Positions 1 through 8,063 of a DNA stretch of 29,036 bases are shown here, piece by piece. The position numbers and the translations under genes were made by a program. The notes under the pieces are model-generated. The model made no database searches. It saw only the letters and a program-made list of their open reading frames with translations, and was not told the DNA's origin. Origin of the DNA: Dehalococcoidia bacterium (GTDB taxonomy: Bacteria; Chloroflexota; Dehalococcoidia; Lucifugimonadales; UBA3495); NCBI GenBank assembly GCA_003523055.1, contig DPHC01000017.1, positions 123,652 through 152,687 of the forward strand, read 5' to 3'. How positions within the stretch are numbered: the first letter of the stretch is position 1; every line of letters begins with the position of its first letter.

Positions 1-557
1 GTATTATGTATTCCAGTGTTAAATTCTCGAGATAAATAAGAATATAAATCTGAATTTAGAGGAGGTCCATAAAAGTGTATTTCTTTCCCCTGAAGCAAAT
101 AATTGGGGTTACTCCAAATATTTTTCATGTCATTTAATGTGACACATTCAGTAGTGGTGTTAGCAATATTGGTGGCTACTATAATCGGTTGCGTGGTTAA
201 AGGTAATTCAATGAAAGAAATACTAGAATCATTACAATATGTTGATTCTGACTGTGTAATAGGTCTTGACGAATATGTCATGTGAGACTTACCACTGCAT
301 AATAGTTGAAATCCATCATTGGAATTCTTAAATTCAGTAACAATTTCTGTTTTACCTGATGTAAAAATAAAGTATTCATTATTTAGAGTATTAATGAGGT
401 TACTAATTTCATCCGGCGCAGTAGTGTAGATTAAATCTGGGTTCGATGCATTGGATGAACATGATAATAATATGGATAGTAGTATTATGGCTAATATGAG
501 AGCCACTACGTTGTGCGAAGATGCCTCTTTCAAGTTAGGCTGCACAATCAAATTCAT
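1..557 (-). CDS. PstS-like phosphate-binding lipoprotein, partial (C-terminus beyond window)
   Basis: An open minus-strand frame starts at the ATG at 557-555 and runs without a stop off the left edge, giving 185 codons. The start of the protein is a signal segment of hydrophobic Leu/Ile residues ending in a good lipobox, LLSC, at about residues 30-33. This predicts an envelope-anchored lipoprotein. The rest resembles phosphate ABC-transporter substrate-binding proteins: a short SRPI-x-x-SE segment, then FIELPLTTQPIIVATN, a TL-x-DM-x-x-IW segment and a GPPLNSDLYSYL-x-REFN segment, in the order seen in PstS-like proteins. The expected role is capture of phosphate, or a related anion, for a PstCAB importer, whose genes could lie beyond the edge. 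A consensus-like promoter sits just upstream. Phosphate as the ligand is inferred from the family; the ligand residues cannot all be checked in the fragment. Confidence 0.72.
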   Translation of the reverse strand, partial: MNLIVQPNLKEASSHNVVALILAIILLSILLSCSSNASNPDLIYTTAPDEISNLINTLNNEYFIFTSGKTEIVTEFKNSNDGFQLLCSGKSHMTYSSRPITQSESTYCNDSSISFIELPLTTQPIIVATNIANTTTECVTLNDMKNIWSNPNYLLQGKEIHFYGPPLNSDLYSYLSREFNTGIHN

Positions 558-600
558 TTATCACTTTACTCTATTAATATTCTTCATGCCAAACGTACAT

Positions 601-629
601 ATTATTGAATTTTGAATTGATTTTGTCAA
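601..629 (-). promoter_or_regulatory. Sigma70-type promoter of the PstS-like gene
   Basis: Read on the minus strand, TTGACA (629-624) is followed after exactly 17 bases by AATAAT (606-601), one mismatch from TATAAT. Transcription would start near 594, about 37 bases before the ATG at 557. I saw no clear Pho-box-like direct repeat here. The rest of the 558-748 spacer holds no gene, and no plus-strand promoter that I can call with confidence. Confidence 0.5.
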
Positions 630-748
630 TTGATTTAGTTTATATTTTTCTATTAATGTAAGTCTTTTATTAACGGTTTAATTTTTTTCTGTGGTATTGG
701 AAATTAATTAGTGTACAATCAGATATTAATAAGGTAAAAGAATTTATT

Positions 749-1771
749 ATGGCAAAATTAAAACTTAGTGTTGTTGATCAATCCCCAATTAGAATGAATG
801 GAACTGCAGCCGACGCTTTAAATGAAACTGTTAAATTGGCAAAGGCCGTAGAATCGTTTGGATACTCACGATATTGGGTTGCTGAGCACCATAATATCGC
901 AAATTTTGCAGGTACTTCTCCCGAAATATTGATTGGCCAAATAGCGGCTAATACAGAACATATTACAGTTGGTAGTGGAGGAGTAATGTTGACTCATTAT
1001 AGTGCTTTTAAAGTTGCAGAAGTATTTAACATGCTTAATTTATTTTTCCCTGGTAGGATAGAATTAGGGCTGGGCAGGGCGCCAGGTAGTGACCAGATTA
1101 CTGCCGCTGCTCTTGCATTTCCTTCTTCTCCATTGGGAGCCCAGCATTACCCGAGGCAAGTAACAGATATTCTTTCATATTTTACTGATTCCCATAAGGA
1201 AGAAAACTTGTTTAGTAATTTGACAATAGGCCAGAAAGCAGGTCCAATTCCCAATGTTTGGCTTTTGGGCTCTAAGTACGAAAGCGCCTATATGGCAGCT
1301 CAAATGGGATTGCCATTTGCTTATGCACATTTCTTTGGTATGGGATCTTCAGAAGGTCCGTTGATAGTTGATGCTTATAGGCAAAATTTTGTACCTTCGC
1401 AGTTTTTAAGTAAGCCTTTGGTTAATGTAGGCGTACATGTGATTTGCGCAGAAACTAAAGAAGAAGCCGAAAGACTAGCAGCATCAAGAAATTTGGGTAG
1501 GCTATTTTCCATAACTGGTAGGGCAAAAGGAATACCGTCACCAGAATATGCAAGTAATTATCAATACATGGTTGATGAACTAGAATTCGTTCAAAATTAC
1601 GCTAAAAATTGTGTGGATGGCGACCCGGAAACCGTAGCAAATGCTCTTAATATTATATCTGACAATTATGAAACAAATGATTTAAGTATTGTTACAATTT
1701 GCCACAGCTATGAAGATCGAGAGAATTCTTATAAATTAGTTGCTCATGCTTGCGGTATTAACATACAGTAA
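749..1771 (+). CDS. LLM-class flavin-dependent oxidoreductase, MsnO8-like
   Basis: This 340-residue protein belongs to the bacterial luciferase-like monooxygenase superfamily, whose members use reduced FMN or F420 to oxidise small organic substrates. The opening LSVVDQSPI and the early WVAEHHN motif, followed by GTSPEILIGQIAANT and a PGRIELGLGRAPGSD segment near residues 100-115, match the MsnO8-type subgroup. Length is normal for that group. The ATG at 749 has only a weak AAGG about 12 bases upstream. The gene stands alone on the plus strand, divergent from the PstS-like gene and convergent with the HAD gene 38 bases downstream. The substrate cannot be read from the sequence. FMN is the more likely cofactor for this subgroup, but I cannot exclude F420. 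Confidence 0.85.
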   Translation: MAKLKLSVVDQSPIRMNGTAADALNETVKLAKAVESFGYSRYWVAEHHNIANFAGTSPEILIGQIAANTEHITVGSGGVMLTHYSAFKVAEVFNMLNLFFPGRIELGLGRAPGSDQITAAALAFPSSPLGAQHYPRQVTDILSYFTDSHKEENLFSNLTIGQKAGPIPNVWLLGSKYESAYMAAQMGLPFAYAHFFGMGSSEGPLIVDAYRQNFVPSQFLSKPLVNVGVHVICAETKEEAERLAASRNLGRLFSITGRAKGIPSPEYASNYQYMVDELEFVQNYAKNCVDGDPETVANALNIISDNYETNDLSIVTICHSYEDRENSYKLVAHACGINIQ

Positions 1772-1777
1772 TGGACA

Positions 1778-1794
1778 ATCAGTTTGTTACTGAT
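1778..1794 (+). terminator. Small hairpin between convergent genes, possible weak terminator
   Basis: ATCAGT (1778-1783) and ACTGAT (1789-1794) form a 6-bp stem with a 5-base loop, 7 bases after the monooxygenase stop codon. The following GAGTTGTTTAG is only partly T-rich, so this would be a weak terminator. It is the only hairpin I see in the 38-base convergent gap. Confidence 0.2.
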
Positions 1795-1809
1795 GAGTTG
1801 TTTAGTATA

Positions 1810-2529
1810 TTACGCACCTACTTTTCCAGCTAAGTCCACAAAATCAGTAGCCCAAAAATCAAATGGATGGTCTGATTCCTTGGGTAAATTTGTATTGAGT
1901 GTACCAAATTCCATTGGTCTAGTAACGAACGCAGTTTTTAATCCCACTTCCTGTGCAGCGAGCAGATCTCTTTCATGAGCAGCTGTCATTACTACTTGAT
2001 CTGGAGTGCACCCCAGAATTTCTACAGCAGTTAAATAGCTTCTTGGGTGAGGTTTGTAGTGTTGTGCCACTTCTGCACCCAAAATACAATCCCATGGCAT
2101 ACTACCGTTTTTAGCCATGTCTGCCATCAATACTATGTTTCCATTAGACATAGGGGAGATTATGTATTTATTTTTCAATCTATATAATCCTGGCACAGTG
2201 TCAGACCAAGGTTTTAAGTTGTGCCAAAAATATACAAGTTCATCGATTTGATTGTCATTCAAACCGTTGATATCTAATTCTTCCAAAAGTTCAATCAATG
2301 ACATTTGGTGCAGCGCGTCTAGATTAGTCCAAGGTAGTTCTCCTGTTCGCACTTTATCCATGTAAGGTCTATATTTACCACGCCATTTGTCTGCAAATTC
2401 TTCCCAATTTGTGGAAATATTATATTTGGCACCAAAATTTTCTCCTTGGCTGATAATGCTTCCTCTCCAGTTCACTACTGTGCCAAATACGTCAAATATG
2501 AAGGCTCTAATATTATCGGTGTTCGCCAT
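1810..2529 (-). CDS. HAD-family hydrolase, haloacid dehalogenase type II-like
   Basis: This 239-residue protein has the HAD motifs in order: the nucleophile Asp13 in DVFGT, the motif II Ser/Asn at 128-129 (SNGN), Lys159 in a KPHPRSY loop, and a motif IV acidic residue, Asp188, in AAHERDLL. Overall form and length fit the type II 2-haloacid dehalogenase family. However, the Ser and Asn of the SSN-x-x-D segment in characterised 2-haloacid dehalogenases are Ala and His here. The real reaction may therefore be hydrolysis of another small substrate, for example a phosphoester. A clear GAGGT ribosome site precedes the ATG at 2529. The gene begins 25 bases after the peroxiredoxin stop, so the two are probably one transcript. 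Confidence 0.85.
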   Translation of the reverse strand: MANTDNIRAFIFDVFGTVVNWRGSIISQGENFGAKYNISTNWEEFADKWRGKYRPYMDKVRTGELPWTNLDALHQMSLIELLEELDINGLNDNQIDELVYFWHNLKPWSDTVPGLYRLKNKYIISPMSNGNIVLMADMAKNGSMPWDCILGAEVAQHYKPHPRSYLTAVEILGCTPDQVVMTAAHERDLLAAQEVGLKTAFVTRPMEFGTLNTNLPKESDHPFDFWATDFVDLAGKVGA

Positions 2530-2554
2530 TTTTTTTACCTCTTATGTCATCAAC

Positions 2555-3025
2555 TTATAAAGATTCCAACGTTGTTTTAATTTCATTATAATCAGGTTCA
2601 ACTCCAGGGTTTGGTGCTACCCATTTATAAACGACAGTACCCACTGAATTTATTATATAAACGGCTCGATTTGCAGTGTTATAACCTTCCAAACCTGCTA
2701 GATTCTCCCATACCACATCATATAGTCCAACTACTTCCCGATTGAAATCACTCAGCATAGTGTACGTGATATTGTTTTGATTTTTCCATTCTTGTTGAGC
2801 GAATATTGGATCAACGCTGATTGCTAATACTTTTGCATTTAGGTTGTTATATTCTTGTGAATTATCATTCAGTGTACAAGCCATGGTGGTGCATACTCCA
2901 GTAAATGCTCCTGGGAAAAATGATAAAACCACGTTTTGGCCTTTTTGGTCATCCAAAGTGACCTGATTTTTATCCGTGTCATAGAGAGTGAAGTTAGGTG
3001 CACTATCTCCTACATTTACAGTCAT
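2555..3025 (-). CDS. Peroxiredoxin, AhpC/TSA family, BCP-like
   Basis: This 156-residue thioredoxin-fold peroxidase reduces hydrogen peroxide or organic hydroperoxides with electrons from a thiol donor. The active-site loop FFPGAFTGVCTTMAC places the peroxidatic cysteine at Cys45, and a second cysteine follows at Cys50. That Cys45/Cys50 spacing is the one known for E. coli BCP, which suggests an atypical 2-Cys mechanism. There is no signal peptide, so it acts in the cytoplasm. An AAGGAG site lies just upstream of the ATG at 3025. It is the first gene of a likely two-gene unit with the HAD hydrolase and is divergent from the gamma-glutamyltransferase gene. Confidence 0.92.
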   Translation of the reverse strand: MTVNVGDSAPNFTLYDTDKNQVTLDDQKGQNVVLSFFPGAFTGVCTTMACTLNDNSQEYNNLNAKVLAISVDPIFAQQEWKNQNNITYTMLSDFNREVVGLYDVVWENLAGLEGYNTANRAVYIINSVGTVVYKWVAPNPGVEPDYNEIKTTLESL

Positions 3026-3064
3026 GTTAAACTCCTTGAATTCAAATTGTTAATTAATAACGTT

Positions 3065-3093
3065 ATAATATACGTTAATGTAGATGTAGGCAA
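3065..3093 (-). promoter_or_regulatory. Candidate promoter of the peroxiredoxin gene
   Basis: On the minus strand TTGCCT (3093-3088) is separated by 17 bases from TATTAT (3070-3065), placing the start about 30-35 bases before the peroxiredoxin ATG. The -10 region overlaps a plus-strand TATAAT at 3064-3069. That box could serve the divergent gamma-glutamyltransferase gene, but I see no good plus-strand -35 for it. Confidence 0.35.
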
Positions 3094-3137
3094 TTGCATA
3101 ATTTGAAAAATTAATTTACACAAGAGGGAGCGTTAAG

Positions 3138-4730
3138 ATGTTTTTTGATTCACGTAGATCCACTGTTCATGCTAGTAATGGAATGATAGCAACTAGTCAG
3201 CCTTTAGCAGCAATAGCAGGGCTTAAAGTACTATTTGACGGAGGCAATGCCATAGATGCTTGCGTCGCTGCCGCTGCAGTATTGAACGTTGTTGAACCAG
3301 AATCTACTGGAATTGGCGGAGACATGTTTGCCTTAGTAAGAATGGCGGATACTAAGACTGTTGACTCTTTGAATGGTAGTGGAAGATCAGGGTCAGGAGC
3401 TTCTATAGATGAATTAAAATCAAAAGGATTGAACAAAATTCCCGATATTGGACCATATTCCATTTCAGTTCCTGGAACAGTCCATGGATGGGAAACTATT
3501 CTTAATAAATATGGAACTATGGAATTGAAAGATGTGCTAAAACCAGCTATAGGTTATGCCATAAATGGATTTCCTGTATCTGATATTATTTCATATCAAT
3601 GGCGAAGCCAAGTAGATAAATTAAATGAATACCCATCTGGTAATGAATTTCTAATAAATGGCCAAGGACCTTCTGAAGGTTCGCTTGTGAAACTTCCAAC
3701 TCTCGGTAAAACATTACAAGCAATTGCGGAAGGAGGTTCTGAGGCGTTTTATACTGGGCCTATAGCTAGAAAAATTGCACAATTTGTCCAACAACACGGG
3801 GGGTGGGTTACCGAAAATGACTTAGAATCCCATCATTCGGATTGGGATCAGGCTATCAGTACCGATTATCGCGGAATTACATGCTGGGAATGTCCTCCAG
3901 CAGGGCAAGGAATAGTTGCATTAGAAGCCATGAATATAGCGGAAGGATTTGACATCTCCAGTATGGGTTCACAGTCAATAGAAACTTATCATCATATGAT
4001 TGAATCTGTGAGACTGTCTTTTGCAGATGCCAGTCAGTATGTAGCAGATCCTAGAGTTTCTGATGTTCCGACCGATAAATTACTTTCGAAGAAATATGCA
4101 AATAGTAGGAGAGAGTTAATAGATTCAAAGAAAGCCTTATCAAATGTTACTTACGGAGATGTTTTGAAGGACGGCGATACAGTGTATATATCATGTGTCG
4201 ATAAAGATGGTAATGCATGTTCGTTTATCAATAGTATATTTACTAATTTTGGTAGTGGTATGGTTGTTCCAGACACAGGAATTGTATTGCAAAACAGAGG
4301 ATCATTGTTTGAATTAGACTCTAACCATTTGAATGCCTTGGCTCCGAATAAACGCCCATTCCATACCATAATTCCTGCTATGGCGACAAAAGGAGATGAT
4401 CTATTTTTGTGCTATGGGATTATGGGTGGATATATGCAACCACAAGCGCATTTACAAATTGTTAGTAATATGGTGGACCATGGCATGGATGTTCAAAAAG
4501 CAGTTAATGCGCTTAGGTTTATGGTATCTCCTTCAGGAGTATTCTTGGAAGAAGGAATTGATCCGTTAATCGTAAAATCGTTGAAAGATATGGGTCATAA
4601 TATTCAGTTGATTTCTGGTCACGCCAGAGTAGGCATGGGCGGGGCGCAAGTAATCAAACGTGACCCTGAATCCGGCGTGTTGAGCGGTGGATCTGAGCCA
4701 AGAAAAGATGGATGTGTTGTAGGATGGTAA
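3138..4730 (+). CDS. Gamma-glutamyltransferase family protein (Ntn hydrolase), cytoplasmic
   Basis: This 530-residue protein has the family's N-terminal signature (ASNGMIATSQPLAA, then DGGNAIDACVAAAAVLNVVEP and GIGGDMFALV) and the C-terminal half that would become the small subunit. Members transfer or hydrolyse gamma-glutamyl groups, or related amides, after autocleavage before a catalytic Thr. Alignment of the VDKDGNA segment with E. coli Ggt puts the nucleophile at Thr348, in the sequence GDTVYISC. The usual Thr-Thr-His triad is Thr-Val-Tyr here. The FGSGMV segment and KRPFHTIIPAM block follow as expected. There is no signal peptide, unlike the periplasmic E. coli enzyme, so it probably works inside the cell, perhaps on glutathione-like or other amide substrates. 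A GAGGGAG site precedes the ATG. Its stop lies 4 bases from that of the convergent cupin gene. Confidence 0.9.
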   Translation: MFFDSRRSTVHASNGMIATSQPLAAIAGLKVLFDGGNAIDACVAAAAVLNVVEPESTGIGGDMFALVRMADTKTVDSLNGSGRSGSGASIDELKSKGLNKIPDIGPYSISVPGTVHGWETILNKYGTMELKDVLKPAIGYAINGFPVSDIISYQWRSQVDKLNEYPSGNEFLINGQGPSEGSLVKLPTLGKTLQAIAEGGSEAFYTGPIARKIAQFVQQHGGWVTENDLESHHSDWDQAISTDYRGITCWECPPAGQGIVALEAMNIAEGFDISSMGSQSIETYHHMIESVRLSFADASQYVADPRVSDVPTDKLLSKKYANSRRELIDSKKALSNVTYGDVLKDGDTVYISCVDKDGNACSFINSIFTNFGSGMVVPDTGIVLQNRGSLFELDSNHLNALAPNKRPFHTIIPAMATKGDDLFLCYGIMGGYMQPQAHLQIVSNMVDHGMDVQKAVNALRFMVSPSGVFLEEGIDPLIVKSLKDMGHNIQLISGHARVGMGGAQVIKRDPESGVLSGGSEPRKDGCVVGW

Positions 4731-4734
4731 ATTG

Positions 4735-5064
4735 CTAGTACTTGAATTCTTCCCTGACTGGGCTAAATATATCTAAAGCTATAGCTGCCATATCATTGGT
4801 TTTAGCGTAATGATTTACCTCTCCGGGGATAATGTACATGTCTCCAGGATTTAATACTTTGATTTCATCATCTATACCCATTTCTAATTGGCCTTCTACT
4901 AATATGCCTGCTTGCTCATGGGGATGGGTATGCCAAGGAACTTCACTGTTAGCATCTATAGTTACTAATGAAAGCAGTACATTATCTCCCCAAAAAGTTT
5001 GGGTTTTAGCACCTGGAGCCAGTTCTTTATAATCTCGGCCTTGTGTTTCTTTAAAATATTTCAA
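4735..5064 (-). CDS. Small single-domain cupin
   Basis: This 109-residue protein is one cupin beta-barrel. Metal ligands are visible in the first cupin motif, PWHTHPHEQ, as His45, His47 and Gln51 (the usual Glu position), and in the second as the His of PGEVNHYAKT near residue 86. The start is a TTG at 5064, supported by a strong AGGAG six bases upstream and by the good fit of the reading frame to the family. Single-domain cupins of this type act as metal-dependent enzymes or sugar/ligand-binding proteins, and the sequence does not say which. It is the last gene of the nine-gene minus-strand run, 21 bases after the lipoprotein-protease gene. Confidence 0.85.
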   Translation of the reverse strand: MKYFKETQGRDYKELAPGAKTQTFWGDNVLLSLVTIDANSEVPWHTHPHEQAGILVEGQLEMGIDDEIKVLNPGDMYIIPGEVNHYAKTNDMAAIALDIFSPVREEFKY

Positions 5065-5085
5065 AATGTTCTCCTAAATTATTTT

Positions 5086-6327
5086 TTAATTATCCCAATT
5101 TATAGACGAAGTGATTGATTGTTCATATTCTGTTATTAATTGTAAGTTATTGTTTAGATCTTGTACCGCTTTATTAGTTTTAGCTAAAAGTTCATCGGAT
5201 TTGAATCCATTATATTTGAATTTTGCTAGATCGTAGGCATCTATTAACATGATACGTTCTTCTATCAGAGACTGATGCATAGCAATACTTTCGTCATACG
5301 ATAATTCATTTTCGATCCAAAATCTTGGAGTAATGGTTTTTACACGATATATTATTTGTTGTTTACGCACCAGGCACGAGTCTTGAGTTTTATTGTTATC
5401 GCCTTGGGTCATGTACTTGATCGTGTCATGCCCAGGTATAATTTTAGTGATGCGGTGAATTATGTAACCTTCAAATAATGTCACGGAATTTCCATATACT
5501 GGGCAATCTGCAGTGGCGTCTATATCATTGGCATTTTGCCTAAAGGTAACGATATCACCTACTTGTAGTGGAGAGCCTACATTTGCTGGTTCATATTCGA
5601 TCTTATCGCCGCAATATAGTACTGGCCTCATGCTTCCAGTGCATGCTACTCGCTCAGGAAAGTCTTCAGTTGTTATCGTTAGATTTTCGTGTACCCATTC
5701 GATATTTGGCTGTCCAAGGAACAGAGGATTTATTGGAATTTGACCATAGTAAGTTTCATTCTTAGTTTGATGCAATTCTACGATATATTCTTCAAGACTT
5801 TTTGAATTCTCAACTGAAACTTTTTTTATAGTATTTGGATACGTAGTATCTATTAACGTTACCTCTATCTCTATCAAATTTACCCGATTTTTGTTTAATA
5901 TCCCGACGACTTGTGTGGTATTTTGTTTTTCTGATGACTCCGTGAATATGACAGTTAATTCGATTACTGAAGATTGTAATGGCTCGCTGGAGGTATTATC
6001 AGGATCTACAATGTTTAATACAGGTTCTAATTTTTGAACTTCATTATGATTTGCTAGCCCGTCCGTTGGAGTGACGCTTGTTTTGAAAGCTTCTTTGGGA
6101 GGACTATCAAATTCAGGAATATTTACTGTAGGTACGTTTTGAGTCGCCAGTGGTGTTATTGTAGGAATTATAATTGTCTCAGCTGGAATTATAATTGCCT
6201 CAATAGGATAAGAAGATGGCACAATTTGATCCGGTATTATTACATGTTCATTTTTACTAATGCAAGATAGGCAAACCAAAAGGATTGTTATTAACATAGT
6301 AAGTCTTGATAAATTTAGAGCATGCAT
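5086..6327 (-). CDS. Lipoprotein-like protein with a C-terminal signal-peptidase-like (S26) domain
   Basis: This 413-residue protein has an unusual layout. Residues 8-22 form a hydrophobic segment ending in LVCLSC, a lipobox-like but non-canonical site. A Pro/Thr/Ile-rich linker of about 100 residues and a beta-rich region (about 105-225) follow. Next comes a domain with signal-peptidase features: CTGSMRPVL with a putative catalytic Ser232, a GD-x-V-x-F segment, an HRI motif with His291, and TQGDNN with Asp310. This Ser-His-Asp set resembles the ER/archaeal-type S26B signal peptidases. Four cysteines in the domain could form disulfides outside the cell. The last 75 residues are charged and may be helical. 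Its role could be cleavage of exported proteins, or a non-peptidase relative. It lies 44 bases after the TPP enzyme gene and 21 before the cupin gene. Family membership is inferred from motifs only. Confidence 0.7.
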   Translation of the reverse strand: MHALNLSRLTMLITILLVCLSCISKNEHVIIPDQIVPSSYPIEAIIIPAETIIIPTITPLATQNVPTVNIPEFDSPPKEAFKTSVTPTDGLANHNEVQKLEPVLNIVDPDNTSSEPLQSSVIELTVIFTESSEKQNTTQVVGILNKNRVNLIEIEVTLIDTTYPNTIKKVSVENSKSLEEYIVELHQTKNETYYGQIPINPLFLGQPNIEWVHENLTITTEDFPERVACTGSMRPVLYCGDKIEYEPANVGSPLQVGDIVTFRQNANDIDATADCPVYGNSVTLFEGYIIHRITKIIPGHDTIKYMTQGDNNKTQDSCLVRKQQIIYRVKTITPRFWIENELSYDESIAMHQSLIEERIMLIDAYDLAKFKYNGFKSDELLAKTNKAVQDLNNNLQLITEYEQSITSSINWDN

Positions 6328-6371
6328 GTGTAATCCAGAGTTTTTTTGGCTTTAATCAAGTATTGTAACGT

Positions 6372-8015
6372 TTAAAACGAAAATTTTGAGTATTCTCCTT
6401 CATCCTTGGTCATAAATTCTAGCACAGCTGGTTGACCGTTTTGTGTGGCTTCAATCCCACGCTTTATCGCGGGTATTATACCTTCAGGGTTTGTGATTTG
6501 CTCGCTATAAGCTCCTAGAGAACTGGCCATACTACAAAATTCTCCAGATAAGCTTTTGATATTGTACTTTTCAACCGCAACCGGAAACCTTCGGTCATCA
6601 TAAATAGACATATAAGCATTGTTTATGATTATTGTCAAAATAGGGATTTTACACCGCACGGCAGTTTCAATATCTATACCGACTGTGCTGAAAGCAAGAT
6701 CTCCCATTACGTTTATAGCTAATTTATCTGGCTCTGCCAACTTGGCTCCCATTGCTAAGCCTAGGCTGTACCCTAATTGTGTTGATTTACCCCACCCTAT
6801 AAAACTTCTAGGATGTCTTGCTTCCCAAAATGGACCGAGGTATTCCCGGGAACTACCAGATTCATGAGTAATGATGGTGTTATCTAGGTCCACTGTATGC
6901 ATAAGATCCCATATAACCCTGTAAGGGTTGAGAGGTTTGTCACTTGAAGTCAGTTTATGCTCCCATGATTGAAGCCATTGTTTGTGCAGTTTTTGTATAT
7001 GTTCTTGTAGGTTATTGTTTACTGGTTTTGGTTTGGATGTGCGATGAAGTTCAGCAATTAGTTGTTGCAATACTAGTTTTGTATCTCCTAAAATTGGAAA
7101 TTCAGTAAAAAATTCTCGATTGATTGCATCCTCATCATTAGTTGTGTGTATGAAAGTCTTTTTGCCTTTTATTGGCACGGAAAAGTTTGTTTTAGTAAAG
7201 CTACAGCCTATTCCGAAAACCGTATCGGATTGCGGAAGATAATGGTGTACTGCTGAAGTAGTACTTGGGCTTCCAGTGCCAATATGAAGAGGATGATTAT
7301 GAGGAAATGCGCTTTTACCCGGTAAAGTTGTCATCACAGGGCACTGCAAGAATTCTGATATTTCTATTAATTCTTGTGTGGCTTCTGCATAGAGGACTCC
7401 TTGACCGGCATGTAAGAGTAGATTGGATGCTGATAAAAGAGCCTGAGCAGCCAGCTCAATGGCACTAGGGTCTCCAGATTGCTTTAATTGCATAGGAGGC
7501 AAATAAGCGTACACTTCTTTGTCATTAATTTGGCCATCTGCAATATCTTGAGGAATTTCTAAAAGTACTGGGCCTGGTCTACCTGACCTTAATTTTGTGA
7601 ATGCTCTTCTTAACAGGTCGGGTATTCGTTCTACTGTATTAATTTCCTCAGACCATTTAGTGATAGTCTCGTAGCTTTTAGTAGGATAGAAGTTGGGATG
7701 GACTCCGCGTTTGCTTCGTGGCATACCTGCGGGGAGTAATAAAATTGGTACTGATTCTGAAAACGCTTGGGCAACTCCGCCAAATCCGTTTTCAGCTCCG
7801 GGGCCGTTTTGCATCATAAAAACCCCAAGTTTTTTACCATTGGTAACTCGTGAATATCCATCAACCATGTGAATACCGGTTGATTCTAGTCTGAAGATTA
7901 TAGGCCGGATATCTTCCCTTGCTGCTGCTTCAAGAAGAGGTTGATAAGGAACACAACCTATAAATTCAACACCTTCTGATTTGAGAATTTTAGCTATTGC
8001 GGATATACCGTCCAT
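6372..8015 (-). CDS. Thiamine diphosphate-dependent enzyme, acetolactate-synthase-like
   Basis: This protein of about 547 residues has the three-domain plan of the pyruvate oxidase/acetolactate synthase family. The N-terminal domain carries the glutamate that activates ThDP (Glu44 from the ATG, in the segment RLESTGIHMVDGYSR). A middle nucleotide-binding-like domain follows. The C-terminal domain has the ThDP/Mg2+ motif, written GDL at about 438-440 instead of GDG, with the Asn-Asn end in IIINNAYMSIY. I chose the ATG at 8015, which has GGGTGG just upstream and begins the conserved sequence. A GTG at 8042 is also in frame but lacks a ribosome site. The substrate is unknown. The CoA transferase 48 bases upstream recalls oxalyl-CoA or 2-hydroxyacyl-CoA chemistry, but the sequence looks closer to acetolactate-synthase-like proteins. 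The Glu argues against glyoxylate carboligase, which has Val there. Confidence 0.85.
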   Translation of the reverse strand: MDGISAIAKILKSEGVEFIGCVPYQPLLEAAAREDIRPIIFRLESTGIHMVDGYSRVTNGKKLGVFMMQNGPGAENGFGGVAQAFSESVPILLLPAGMPRSKRGVHPNFYPTKSYETITKWSEEINTVERIPDLLRRAFTKLRSGRPGPVLLEIPQDIADGQINDKEVYAYLPPMQLKQSGDPSAIELAAQALLSASNLLLHAGQGVLYAEATQELIEISEFLQCPVMTTLPGKSAFPHNHPLHIGTGSPSTTSAVHHYLPQSDTVFGIGCSFTKTNFSVPIKGKKTFIHTTNDEDAINREFFTEFPILGDTKLVLQQLIAELHRTSKPKPVNNNLQEHIQKLHKQWLQSWEHKLTSSDKPLNPYRVIWDLMHTVDLDNTIITHESGSSREYLGPFWEARHPRSFIGWGKSTQLGYSLGLAMGAKLAEPDKLAINVMGDLAFSTVGIDIETAVRCKIPILTIIINNAYMSIYDDRRFPVAVEKYNIKSLSGEFCSMASSLGAYSEQITNPEGIIPAIKRGIEATQNGQPAVLEFMTKDEGEYSKFSF

Positions 8016-8063
8016 CTTTACCACCCATTTAACGTTTCTCACATTCTATATGATAATAAAGTT

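Noticed and set aside
103..285. Plus-strand open frame of 60 codons near the left edge
   Set aside because: It lies inside the minus-strand PstS-like frame, which has a signal peptide, family motifs and a promoter. The plus-strand protein has no recognisable features.
6372..8015. Assignment of the ThDP enzyme as glyoxylate carboligase to fit the glycolate genes
   Set aside because: Glyoxylate carboligase has Val in place of the activating Glu, while this protein keeps Glu (residue 44 from the ATG). The gene is also about 8 kb from the glycolate genes.
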